This document shows, one piece after another, positions 51,224 through 62,386 of a stretch of DNA of 64,000 nucleotides. Source of the DNA: Rutidosis leptorrhynchoides (Eukaryota > Streptophyta > Magnoliopsida > Asterales > Asteraceae). Each line of letters begins with the position of its first letter. Position 1 is the first letter of the stretch. Location: the NCBI RefSeq assembly GCF_046630445.1, contig NC_092337.1, positions 367,108,001 through 367,172,000 of the forward strand, read 5' to 3'. Both the position numbers and the translations under genes were made by a program. The notes below the pieces were generated by a model, which saw only the letters and a program-made list of their open reading frames with translations, did no database searches and was not told the DNA's origin.

Positions 51224-53070
51224 CGTTAAATTAGGGGTTCGGGTTAGTGCATAACTCGTTAATAAACATGCATAATAAATTAGGGCAAAAGACGTATTTT
51301 TAAAGATTAGCAAACAGTTCAGAAAAGCAACCGTTTTTGAAGAAAAATATGTGTGATAAAACATAAAGGAATGAACGATGAGACGCGCCATCTATCATTC
51401 GACGAGCTTTGTAATTACAAACTGGGTATTTTTAATTACTTTTCTACACTAATCACCCTCATGAATTTATAATTATAGTCTGATTTCATGTAAATGAGGG
51501 CATTGCATGATCTCAAGTGTGGGGAAGGGTTATAAATTCTCTCGGGTTTGCACTTAGTTTATTTGCCAAATTTTGTGAAAATTTGAAAAATTTTCAACTA
51601 AATGAATTTAAAATCATGTTTATACATATTTATGAACGGTGAAAACTAGGTGATAATACCGAAATTATCGTTACCTCGAAAAGGACATAAATTGAGAAAC
51701 AACCCAAAACGCTTGAATTCATTTAAAATGGGATAGAAGAGAATAAAAAGGCAAAGAAAAGAATAAATAAAAGCTAAGTGTGGGGAGAATGTACCAAGTT
51801 ATTCAATTAAAAACTATCTATCACATTTTTGTATAAGAATTATTGCAGGTACTTTTGCTTTGGACGATACTAATCAGTTTTACCCGGTTTACTGTAATAT
51901 ATTTTAAAGAAAGATGGATCTACACGATGAATCAATTCCATCATTAAAAGGAAGTAAAGTCTTCCGAAAAAGACACGCGCTTCTTGATTTAGGTCAGGAA
52001 GTTGTCGTCCAGACCAGCTGTAGGTTGACGAAAAATCTAGAAAAGTCATCTCTAAAATCAGCAGGAAATCCACGGACCTCAGCATAAAACAGGGTCGCCA
52101 AGTGGTCAGATTTATCCTAACCATGAGAAGGATTTATCTCGTACAATGGGGAGGCACCGTGCAAATTAGCTTGATAAGACTAATGAATCAGATCCCCAGA
52201 AAGGATAATCTCCTTAAAAGATTAAAAATCAGCTTTTAAGCCTGATATTACTCAATCCTTGAGATTGACCTTAAAGATTGAGAATTACAAACTCATGGAA
52301 TTCAATGATATCTAAACTCGAGCTTGAACGAGAAAATATTTTGATCAAATTATAAACCGATTTGTTTTCTGAAAACCCATTTTCAATGCGTTCATTACCA
52401 TTGAACGTAAAATCCTAGGAATTCACCTAGAATTCATTAGGTCACCTGAACCAAATCGGGTGTCAACCGTAAGAACGGTGGTTGCATATTGGTCGAAGAC
52501 AGGACCTTTTGCCAAGACCGAAAAACTATAGGGTGATCTTTACTATTGCTCCTACAAAGGATAGTATTGCATCCGACACATTAAAGACCATAATCAAAAG
52601 CATGTCACGGGACACTGCCTTAACAGTTGCTTGTTCATCGCTTTCCTTTACAACCGGACGGTAGTTTACCGAAAGGTAATATACGGGACAAGTAAACTGG
52701 ACGTGTTGCTTTCCTAATACAACGTTAGCAAGTGGGTGACACAAAACCATAAGTTTTGAGCTAAAATTTTCAAATCTGAAACCCACCAACCCACAAAAAT
52801 ATTTTGCAAACACCGGTGAAGGGTTATTCCGGAAAACCTGTCTAGGGTAAAATCTAGCATGAATTTTCAAAAGATCAAATGTTTTTATAAAGATCCAATT
52901 TCCTAACGGATCTAAATTTTCATAGTCATGTGGGACTGTAAACCACAAATGCTACTATCATTGTTTATACCGCCGTATCAAAATCACTGATGTACAAAGT
53001 GTGAAGAATAAAGAAGTGATTCTAGTGTGTTTTATTTCAAGACTGTATTGCTTGAGGACAAGCAACGTTC
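51224..53070 (+). other. Non-coding interior of the Athila-type element
   Basis: No protein domain in any frame. Three AAGTGTGGGGA motifs (51196, 51515, 51776) precede the true purine tract at 53071. The remainder is AT-rich and unassigned. Confidence 0.65.
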
Positions 53071-53085
53071 AAGTGTGGGGATATT
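53071..53085 (+). promoter_or_regulatory. Polypurine tract of the Athila-type element
   Basis: AAGTGTGGGGATATT directly before the 3' LTR start TGATAGTGC at 53086. Confidence 0.82.
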
Positions 53086-55072
53086 TGATAGTGCTCCAAA
53101 TGAACATATATTTAGTATCAATATCCCTCCGATATGTAAAGATTTCAGTTGCAATTGTTCCATTTTCATGTAATATTCATTTATATTAAATAAGTGCGAA
53201 GACAAAAGGCGAAAACAACGAATTGAAGACGCAAAGGTCCAAAAAGCTCAAAAGTACAAGATACAATTAAAAAGGGTTCAATTTATTGATAAGGAACGTC
53301 TAAAAATGACAAGAGTACAAGTTACGAAACGCAAAGTACAAAATATCTCAGCGTACGCAAGGACGTTCGAAAATCCGGAACCGGTACATGAACCAACTCT
53401 CAACGCTCGACGCAACGGAAAAAAAATTACGAGTCTACTATGTATATAAATATAATATAATATATAAATAATTATAAAAATTATTTATATATTATATATA
53501 TTTAAATAAAAACCGTCGGCAGCCTTGGATCTTGAACTTGTGGGCTGGTTTTGGAACCTCCGCGACTTGCGGAGCTGGAAGGCCAAAATGGCCGCGACTC
53601 GCGGAGCAGTGAATTTCAGTTCTGGCTATAAAAGCTCTCGAGTTCTGCATGTAAAATATATAAAAAATAAATAATAATAATAATAATAATACTCCATAAG
53701 ATAATAAATAAATAAATATATATATATAGTATAGATTAGTGTTATATTAGATTAGTTCGGGTTATGTAAAGGTTATTTTACGGGTTTTTGAAGTCGAAAC
53801 TCTGTCCGTGTAACACTACGCGATAAATAATCAATGTAAGCTATGTTCTCCTTTTTAAATTAATGTCTCGTAGCTAAGTTATTATTATGCTTATTTAAAA
53901 TGAAGTAATCATGATGTTGGGCTAATTACTAAAATTGGGCAATTGGGCTTTGTACCATAATTGGGGTTTGGACAAAAGAACGACACTTGTGGAAATTAGA
54001 CTATGGGCTATTAATGGGCTTTATATTTGTTTAACTAAATGATAGTTTGTTAATGTTAATATAAAGATCTACAATTGGGCGTCCCTATAAATTACCATTT
54101 ACACTCAATCGGACACGATGGGCGGGGTATTTATATGTACGAATAATCGTTTATTTAACCGGACACGGGAATGGATTAATAGCCACTAGAATAATTAAAA
54201 CAGGGGTGAAATTACATTCAAGGGTAATTGGTGTAATTGTTAACAAAGTAGTAAAACCTTGGTTTACACGCAGTCGATAACCTGGTGTATTCATTAAACA
54301 AAGTATTAAAACCTTGTTACAATTCGAATCCCCAATTAGTTGGAATATTTAACTTCGGGTATAATAATAATTTGACGAGGACACTCGCACTTTATATTTA
54401 TGACTGATGGACTGTTATGGACGAAAACCAGACGGACATATTAAATAATCCAGGACAAAGGACAATTAACCCATGGGCATAAAACTAAAATCAACACGTC
54501 AAACATCATGATTACGGAAGTTTAAATAAGCATAATTCTTTTATTTCATATTTAATTTCCTTTATTTTATATTTAATTGCACTTCTAATTATCGCACTTT
54601 TATTTATTTTATTTTATCGCACTTTTAATTATCTTACTTTTTAATTATCGCAAGTTTATTTTATCGCACTTTTATTATTCGCAATTTCATTATCGTTATT
54701 TACTTTACGCTTTAATTTAAGTCTTGTATTTATTTTATATTTTACATTAGGTTTTAACTGCGACTAAAGTCTTAAAATCGACAAACCGGTCATTAAACGG
54801 TAAACCCCCTTTTATATATTATTTTATATAATTATATATATTTTGTACAAATATAGTTGTTTAAAAATATAGTGTGCAATAAGCCCGCTCCCTGTGGAAC
54901 GAACCGAACTTACTAAAAACTATACTACTCTACGATTAGGTACACTGCCTATAGTGTTGTAGCAAGGTTTAGGTATATCCCATTTGTAAATAAATAATTA
55001 AAACTTGTGTAATTTGTAACGTATTTCGTAGTAAAATATAGTACTATCACGTACCCCCACGCTACATCATCA
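53086..55072 (+). mobile_element. 3' LTR of the Athila-type element
   Basis: 1987 bp, nearly identical to 47020-49006; ends CTACATCATCA before the GTCGG duplication. Confidence 0.94.
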
Positions 55073-55077
55073 GTCGG

Positions 55078-58000
55078 TCTCTTTCATGGCGAGAAAGTGC
55101 GCGGATTTGGTGAGGCGATCGACAATGACCCAAATAGTATCATAACCGCCCGACGTTTTTGGTAGTTTGGTGATAAAATCCATCGTGATCCTTTCCCACT
55201 TCCATTGCGGGATCTCGGGTTGTTGAAGTAACCCGGACGGTCTTTGGTGTTTGGCTTTGACTTTTGCGCAAGTCAAACATTTGGCAACGTATCTAGCAAC
55301 TTCCTTTTTGATGTTCGGCCACCAATATTGTTCTTTAAGGTCATGGTACATCTTATTGGCGCCTGGATGAATCGAGTGTCGTGATTTGTGGGCTTCGTCT
55401 AAGATGAGGTTTCGTAAATCGCCATATCTAGGCACCCAAATTCTTCCGGCGTAATATCGAAGTCCGTTCTCCTTAACTTCGAATCGAGAGACGAGGATGT
55501 TTAAAAGTTCACGTCCGATGTGGTTTTCCTTAAGAGCCTCCTCTTGAGCTACACGAATTTGGCTATTAAGGTTGGAGTGGATGGTGATGTTTAATGCTCG
55601 GACGCGAAGAGGTACCGTTCTTTCCTTTCGACTTAAGGCATCGGCCACTACATTTGCCTTTCCGGGGTGGTAACGAAGCTCACAATTGTAATCGTTCAAG
55701 GTTTCAATCCACCGTCGTTGTCTCATGTTTAGTTGCTTTTGATCGAAGATATGTTGGAGACTTTTGTGATCGGTAAAGATAGTACTCTTGGTACCAAGAA
55801 GATGATGTCTCCATAACTTAAGTGCAAAGATGACGGCTCCGAGTTCAAGATCATGTGTCGTGTAGTTTCGTTCGTGAACCTTGAGTTGTCGAGATGCATA
55901 AGCAATGACTTTATTTCGTTGCATTAATACGCACCCATAACCGTTTTTCGAGGCATCGAAATATACGACAAAATCATCATTGCCTTCGGGAAGCGACAAG
56001 ATAGGAGCGGTGGTTAGCTTAGTTTTCAAGATTTGGAAAGCGGTTTCTTGTTCGGATGACCAAATGAACTTTCGTTCCTTGTGAGTTAACGCGGTTAGAG
56101 GGCGAGCGATTAAGGAGAAATCCTTGATGAATTTACGATAGTATCCGGCGAGACCTAAGAATTGACGAATTTGAGTAGGAGTAGTAGGAGTCTCCCATTT
56201 ACTAATGGCTTCGATTTTTGCGGGATCGACTTTAATGCCTTGATCACTTACAACGTGACCGAGGAATTGAACTTCCTTCAACCAAAATTCACACTTGGAG
56301 AACTTGGCATAGAGTTGTTCTTTTCTCAAGAGTTCAAGCACGAGTCGGAGATGTTCTTTGTGTTCCTCTTGGCTTTTAGAATAGACCAAAATATCGTCGA
56401 TGAACACGATAACGAATTTGTCGAGGTAAGGTTTGCACACGCGGTTCATGAGATCCATAAACACCGCCGGTGCGTTAGTGAGACCGAAAGGCATGACAAG
56501 GAATTCATAACTACCATAACGAGTCCGGAAGGCGGTTTTGGAGACATCTTCCCCGTTAACCCTTAGTTGATGATAACCCGAACGGAGATCGATTTTTGAA
56601 TATACACGAGAACCTTGTAGTTGATCAACGAGGTCATCAATGCGCGGAAGAGGATATCGGTTTTTAATCGTTAATTTGTTCAATTCACGATAATCGATGC
56701 ACATTTGTAGGGATCCGTCTTTCTTCTTGACGAACAAAATCGGAGCGCCCCATGGTGAATGGCTAGGTTGAATGAAACCACGGTCAAGTAACTCTTGGAT
56801 TTGACTTTGCAATTCGTGCATTTCGGATGGAGCGAGTCTATATGGTGCACGCGCTACGGGTGCGGCTCCCGGTATAAGATCGATTTGAAATTCAACCAGT
56901 CGATGAGGTAGAAGACCTGGTAATTCGTCGGGAAATACATCGGAAAAGTCACTAACAATTGGCACATCATCGATGCGCTTTTCGTCGGCCTCGACTTTCT
57001 TAACGTGAGCAAGAATCGCAAAACAACCCTTGCGAAGTAGCTTTCGAACTTTAAGGCACGAAACGAGATTGAGTCCGGTGCAATTCTTGTCGCCATAGAC
57101 AATCAATGGTTCACCATTCTCGATAGGAATTCGGATTGCGTGAAGATCGCAAAGAATGTGAGATTTATTTTTGACCATCCAATTCATACCGATTATTACA
57201 TCAAAACTCCCTAGTTCCATGGGTATCAAGTCAATTTCAAATTCATTACCCAAAATATTTAAAGTACACCCCCGGTAATATGTGTCGGCACTTAAGAGTT
57301 TTCCATCGGCCACCTCGATGGAGTAAGTAGTATCTAAAGGGTGTGGTGGAGCGGAAAGAGTAGGAGCCAAAGTCTTAGACACAAAACATTTATCGGCACC
57401 CGAATCAAATAAGCAAGTAACATAAGTGTTGTTGAGAAGAAACGTACCCGTGACTAGTTCATTGTCATCTCGGGCTTCCTCGGTGTTGATGTTAAAGGCT
57501 CGGCCTCGGTTGTTGGGGTTGGCTTTCTTTTTCGGGCATTCGTTCTTATAATGGCCCGTTTGGCCACATTCATAACAAGTGACCGTCCTTGGAGGATTGG
57601 GCCCCTTTCGAGCGACGGGGGCGGCACTTCTACAATCATTGGCCACATGACCATTCTTTTGGCACCGGTGACAAAATAAATTGCCACATTCCCCGTAATG
57701 ATGTTTGTGACATTTGTTGCAAAAGGGTTTATTTCCACCATAAATTTTCTTGCCGTCATTGTTGAAAGGCTTTTTGGTGAAGGTGTTGTTGTTGTAATTG
57801 GTTGATGGAGTGGCTTCCCATTTCCTTTTGTTGCCACCCGACTTGTCCTCGGCCTTAGGAGCCGGCACTACAATTTCGTCAACCATCTCAATTAATTGGC
57901 GGGCCATGTTCATAGCGGCTTGATGAGTAGTGGGTTTGGATGACATCACCCCTTGTTTGATGCTTTTTGGAAGACCGTGCATGTAGAGCTCAATCCTTTG

Positions 58001-58561
58001 AGATTCGGGGCTAACGAGATTGGGACACATCAAAGATAGTTCGGCGAAGTGTAGATTGTAAGCCTTGAGGTCTTTTCCGACCGCCTTCAAAGCTCTTAAC
58101 TCTTGCTCAAGCTTGCGGGTTTCTTCACGCAGAAAATATTCAACAATCATCTTTTCCTTCAAATCGGCCCAAGAAAGGGCATGAGCTTCATCGGTTCCCA
58201 CCGATTGAACATAGGTGTTCCACCACGTGAGACCAACACCGGAGAAAGTGTGGGTGGAGTATTTGACCTTATCTTGGTCCCGACAACCGCTTATGCTAAA
58301 AACGGCCTCGGTTTGTTCAAACCAACGAGTAAGCACAACCGGTCCCTCGGTTCCATCATAAGTGTGAGGTTTGCACCCCGTGAAAGCTTTGTAGGAGCAC
58401 CCTTCGCTAGAGTTACCGGCTCCTTGGTTATTGTTGTTGTTATTGTTGTTATTGTTGTTGTTGGACGAGTGACCGGCCATGGCCGCATCCACGGCGGTGG
58501 CTATCATGCGTTGCAAAGCTTGTTCGGGAGTTTCATTGCGTCGTACACGGCGAGGAGGCAT
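55078..58561 (-). CDS. gag-pol: Gag-protease-RT-RNaseH-integrase (N-terminal) of the Tekay-like element
   Basis: One open frame from ATG 58561 to the insertion border. Order by residue: poly-Asn run (34-45); gag domain (about 58-230); CCHC-type knuckles [14 protein letters not shown] (about 297-310) and [14 protein letters not shown] (329-342); aspartic protease LFDSGAD (384-390); reverse transcriptase with [11 protein letters not shown] (656-666) and [10 protein letters not shown] (720-729); RNase H with [10 protein letters not shown] (867-876), TDHKSL (930-935) and DALSR (974-978); integrase zinc domain (H..H about 1062-1065, CLTCAK about 1095-1100); first integrase core Asp in MDFITK (about 1127-1132). 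All signature residues are present. The frame is cut after [11 protein letters not shown] by the Athila-type element and continues at 47014. It would supply all enzymes for the Gypsy cycle and could serve non-autonomous relatives. Confidence 0.96.
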
Positions 58562-58969
58562 TGTTCCTTCAAAACAAAAGAATACTGTTGGTTAGTATTC
58601 TAAATAATACTAACCGTGATATGGAATAAAGATAAAGAGAAAATTATCCTTGACTCGCCTTAAATTCTTTATGTCATAATGTCGGTATGTTCATATGAGT
58701 CACCGTAATATAATCCCGGAAATTATATTACCCTAATTCATATGTGCATTCGACCTTACTACATATAGTCAAGGTGGCGTGTCAATTAAATTATATAACT
58801 CAAGAGTAAGATAGAATAAGATTAGATATGAGTAAGAGAGTTCGAGTATAATGCACAAGTAGTCAAGTAATTCCTATGTCAAGTCTATATGCCGGTTGTA
58901 GTCTAGACTCATCAATGTACCCTATGACTCGGGGTCGACACCAATGAACTCTAAATCCCTACAACCAAG
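58562..58969 (-). other. Leader of the Tekay-like element
   Basis: About 410 bp between primer site and gag ATG. An acceptor-like TTTTGAAG lies six bases before the ATG on the minus strand. No upstream coding frame of note. Confidence 0.6.
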
Positions 58970-58981
58970 GCTCTGATACCA
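58970..58981 (-). promoter_or_regulatory. Primer binding site of the Tekay-like element
   Basis: The minus strand reads TGGTATCAGAGC, two bases from the LTR at 58984; tRNA-Met type. Confidence 0.92.
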
Positions 58982-58983
58982 CT

Positions 58984-61273
58984 TGTAGAGACCCCGAAAA
59001 ATCGTCAAGTGACGGCGTCGTCTACGTATGGTCCCATTACATGGTCATAAGCATTTATAACAAAGTTTGACCGAAAATATGTCGCATTCATTTCATAAAA
59101 GGATGTTTCAACGTTTACAAAAGTAATTCCCAAGACAAGTACATATCAAAAGTTATAGTTCATATGAAACACGTGCGACATAGTTTAAAGTAGCCAAAAA
59201 GACGCTCCACGTATGCAAGTATACACGACATCCAATGCAAGTATCAAAGGTATGTGCGGAAGCATGTATCACCTAAGTTCAAGGACCTGAGAAAAACATA
59301 GAGAATCTGTCAACGAAAACGTTGGTGAAATCATAGGTTTAGTAAGTAAGTAAGTGAGTAAGTAAGTTGAACCACAAGTGTTGTCACGTTGAAATAAATA
59401 TAAACCATTCTAAAAGTTGCTATCACGAGCACCCAATTATCAAGGCTTAACTATCACGAAACCCCATTAATATAGTGTCTGAACATACACTTATCCCCGA
59501 AAATATATTTCATCCGATTAACGGTAGCGAACCGTCCGAATGAGGGTTTGTCAAACCCGTATGGCCACACAACATAAGTTCTCGCTTACACCCTGTAAGT
59601 GTAACTAATGATAATTGAATTGAGGCTTTTTGTTCTAACTCGTACGTAGAATGTTTGTTTTCGTACTTGTGTTCACTTTGTAAAATGAAACGTTTATGTT
59701 TTCTCATCCCAAATATAAGTATAAAAGTGTAAAAGTGGGACTATGATCTCACCTTTGATTGTAAGAGCAAATAAGTACTTCAACAAGTAATGTGCGCAAA
59801 GGACAACGCTAGCCTCGACCTAAACAAATAGGTTGTATCAATAACGATAGTCACGAAGGGTCAAAGTTGCTCAATTAGTCCTATGGCTCAACACGACTCG
59901 GTTATGAAGCATGTGAAGCAAATAGTCAAGTTTCATGCAAGATACATGTATAGAAACAAGTTAGAAAGATTGCATAATCAATTGGTTAAGTTTGACAAAA
60001 AGTCAAACTTTGGTCGGTCAAAGTCAACGAAAAAGTCAACATGTTCGGGTCGGGTCCCGAACAAATTTTCTATGCTAATTATTCATATATAAGTATATTA
60101 AAACAAGTTTCATGTGAATCGGAGGTCGGTAGCTAGTCAAACATTTCACGTGAAATGGGACACGGAGGTCAGAATCTGTCCAGGTTGTTCTGCACGCCGC
60201 GCGGGGTGAGGTGCGCGCCGCGCCACCTGCTGTTCGGCTATTTTCCTGTTTTTCAAAGATATGCACGAACCAAAACCAATTCTAACACAACACTTGACCC
60301 GCAAATACATATAACGCTTATCATACATCGTTGGAAAGGTGTTTTGACGAGGAATGCAACTAAACACATATCATCAATCAAACATCCACTTATAACAACC
60401 AAAAACCGCAATTAATGTTCCTCATTCAATGCATACAAGTCATAAATGCCATTTAATGATTCGGTAACCAAATTACATGAACAATATGCCGTTTCGAAGG
60501 TAATTAAGCATACAACACAACCTAACACTTACAATTAGCATTTCGTGTCATTTAAAGCATCAAAAGTCCATTTCTAGTTCATGAAACCCTAACTCAAATT
60601 CACCAAATTTCATAATCAAGTTTAGAAGGTTTCTTTAACCAAACCATACATCATAACGAAGCTAGTAACACAAGAAATAAGATTAAAACATGAACTCTTA
60701 GCATCAAACAACATATGAACACTCAAAACTCAAGATTAAGCATGTGAACTTTCAATATGAACTAGTTACATCAAAATAGCAAGAACAAACATACAAATCA
60801 CATAACCATACTAGACTTGAGCCATAGACACTAATTAACAACCTTTTAACTCAAAAATCTCAAGAACACATAAAATTAGTGATTTTAGAAAGTTACCCAA
60901 ATGCAATGAGATTGGTATGGAATCGAAGAGGAGATCACGAGGAGTTCAAATATGTAATTTGTTTGGCCCGAAGCTTGATCGATTGAATATGGATGAAGAT
61001 TTGCTTTTTGATGAATTTAAAGAAAATATGAAAGTAGAGAATAAAAAGAGAAAAGAAAATGAAATAAAATGGAGGTGGAAGATGGTTGACTAGTCAAGTG
61101 CTAGTCACCATTTTGGGGTTTTGGCAAAACAAGCCCCTCAAGTAGTAGTCGGGTGCGTTAAATTACCTAAACGAGATAATTTGAAACGCGTATTAACGGG
61201 AGATGTTATAAACATATAACGGAGTTTAAAATAGTTAAACGGAAAAGTAAACGGAAAAAGGCGGGATGTTACA
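58984..61273 (-). mobile_element. 5' LTR of the Tekay-like element
   Basis: 2290 bp. Differences from the 3' LTR are scattered (for example CCGAAAAATC versus CCGACAAATC near the 3' end, and one base in the GC palindrome). That is more than in either young pair, which fits the nesting order. Palindrome pair at 60192-60224; donor-like site at about 60898. Confidence 0.91.
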
Positions 61274-61278
61274 TTCCT

Positions 61279-61900
61279 TCAACATTTTATCATTACCGAC
61301 ATACTCCGGGCAAAATTGGGTCTTTGATAAAAACACGGATTTGAGAGTATTCAATTCCATCGACCCTTGCCTCAAGGAACGTAACTCGTCCTTAAGCCTT
61401 GTAAGATCGGCCGAAGTTCGGTATTCGTCGAAAAACTCTTTCTTGAATTCATCCTAGGTGAACTCCATGCATTGTTCTTCGCCATAAAGTCGGATCTTCG
61501 CGTCCCACCACAATTTAGCATCACCTCTTAACATGCTACAACCAAATCTCGTCTTTTTATCCAGAGGGCATTCACACGTACGAAAAGCCCCCTCCATATC
61601 GGAGATCCAACGGGCACTCTTAAGTGGGTCCCGTTCACCTTCAAAGGTGGGAGGTTGAGAATCCTTGAAATTCTTAAAGAAAAAGTCCCGTCTCCTCACA
61701 TTATCCTCTTGAAGAACGGCCTTAACTTGCTCCTTTACCACATTGACTAGTTGCTCGTCAATCGTATCTAGGAACATCTTCTTAACATCTTCGAGAAACT
61801 CCGCCTTTTGACGTTTAAAGATGGCCTCAACTTTGGTCGTGAACTCAACGTCCTCACTCGTACTTCCATCATTGGCGTCGTGTCCATTTCTCATCTTCAT
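61279..61900 (-). pseudogene. gag: N-terminal part of split Gypsy gag with nonsense codon
   Basis: Starts MKMRNGHDANDG at 61900, just after an acceptor-like TTTTATAGA. It follows the plus-strand relative's gag (PPTFEGERDPLKSARWISDM, GDAKLWWDAK). After CMEFT it has TAG where the relative has TGG (Trp). The frame then remains open (DEFKKEFFDEYRTSADL) to the TTCCT border. With the TAG, the Cys loss in 43331-43710 and the large insertion, this gag is dead. Confidence 0.88.
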
Positions 61901-62270
61901 TCTATAAAACGAAGTAATTAAGCAACGAAACGAAAGGACATAACACATAGGTATATACATATACACCACACTACCCCATCTTACTCAACAGTCGTCGTAC
62001 ATCGCTCGTTTGACATGATTTTAACCCGTAACAATGGTAGCTAATCATTGTTACGCGAACACGTCGCATTAACTCGCTAGTACAACGTCCATCTCGCTTG
62101 ATGATTGCTAAACACAACACAAATCAATTAGCACAATGTTAGTTCATATAAATCAAAGCACTAACAATTCCCGATTAGACCCAAAGTCCAACAAGTCCCG
62201 TATAAAGCGTACACACAATAAAGTCTAAGTCTAGGCACCTATCTCAAGTCGCCTAAATCCCTTAGACCAT
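61901..62270 (-). other. Leader of the minus-strand Gypsy element
   Basis: Between primer site and gag; no frame. Similar in layout to 31660-32066 of the plus-strand relative. Confidence 0.6.
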
Positions 62271-62282
62271 GCTCTGATACCA
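62271..62282 (-). promoter_or_regulatory. Primer binding site of the minus-strand Gypsy element
   Basis: TGGTATCAGAGC on the minus strand, two bases from the LTR end at 62285. Confidence 0.92.
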
Positions 62283-62353
62283 CTTGTAACAACCCAACCC
62301 TTATGCAACCGAAATATGCAAAAATAAAAAAAAAAATTGTTTGTTCAGCAAAT

Positions 62354-62386
62354 GGCGCGCCGCGCCATATGACCGCGCGGCGCGCC
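62354..62386. repeat. GC palindrome pair, intact LTR copy
   Basis: Two self-complementary blocks 6 bp apart, about 70-100 bp from the LTR end; the partner copy at 39160-39192 has lost the first block. Confidence 0.92.

Larger units (their letters stand above)
47020..55072 (+). mobile_element. Young non-autonomous Athila-type element, 8.05 kb
   Basis: Two LTRs of equal length, 1987 bp (47020-49006 and 53086-55072), with one difference noticed (48847 G versus 54907 A). A perfect GTCGG duplication flanks it (47015-47019, 55073-55077). The primer site TGGCGCCGCTGCCGGGGA at 49013 fits tRNA-Asp, as in Athila. A 366-codon gag-like frame is the only coding part; there is no pol. It sits in the integrase core region of the Tekay-like element, in the opposite orientation, and is the most recent insertion of the stack. 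Confidence 0.94.
43711..61273 (-). mobile_element. Tekay-like chromoviral Gypsy element, 17.6 kb with nested insertion
   Basis: LTRs 43711-45999 and 58984-61273 (2289 and 2290 bp, with scattered differences) and a TTCCT duplication (43706-43710, 61274-61278). The primer site is on the minus strand at 58970-58981, and the purine-rich GGAGTAGGTAA precedes the 3' LTR. One long frame encodes gag, protease, reverse transcriptase, RNase H and integrase. It is interrupted only by the Athila-type insertion 47020-55072 (duplication GTCGG). Without that insertion the element is about 9.5 kb, normal for this clade. The C-terminal part is chromodomain-like, fitting the Tekay/Del lineage. Confidence 0.93.

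Noticed and set aside
52526..52948. 140-codon minus-strand frame in the Athila-type interior
   Set aside because: No recognisable domain; antisense to the element and composition like the surrounding non-coding DNA.
58103..58603. 166-codon plus-strand frame
   Set aside because: Antisense shadow of the Tekay-like gag.
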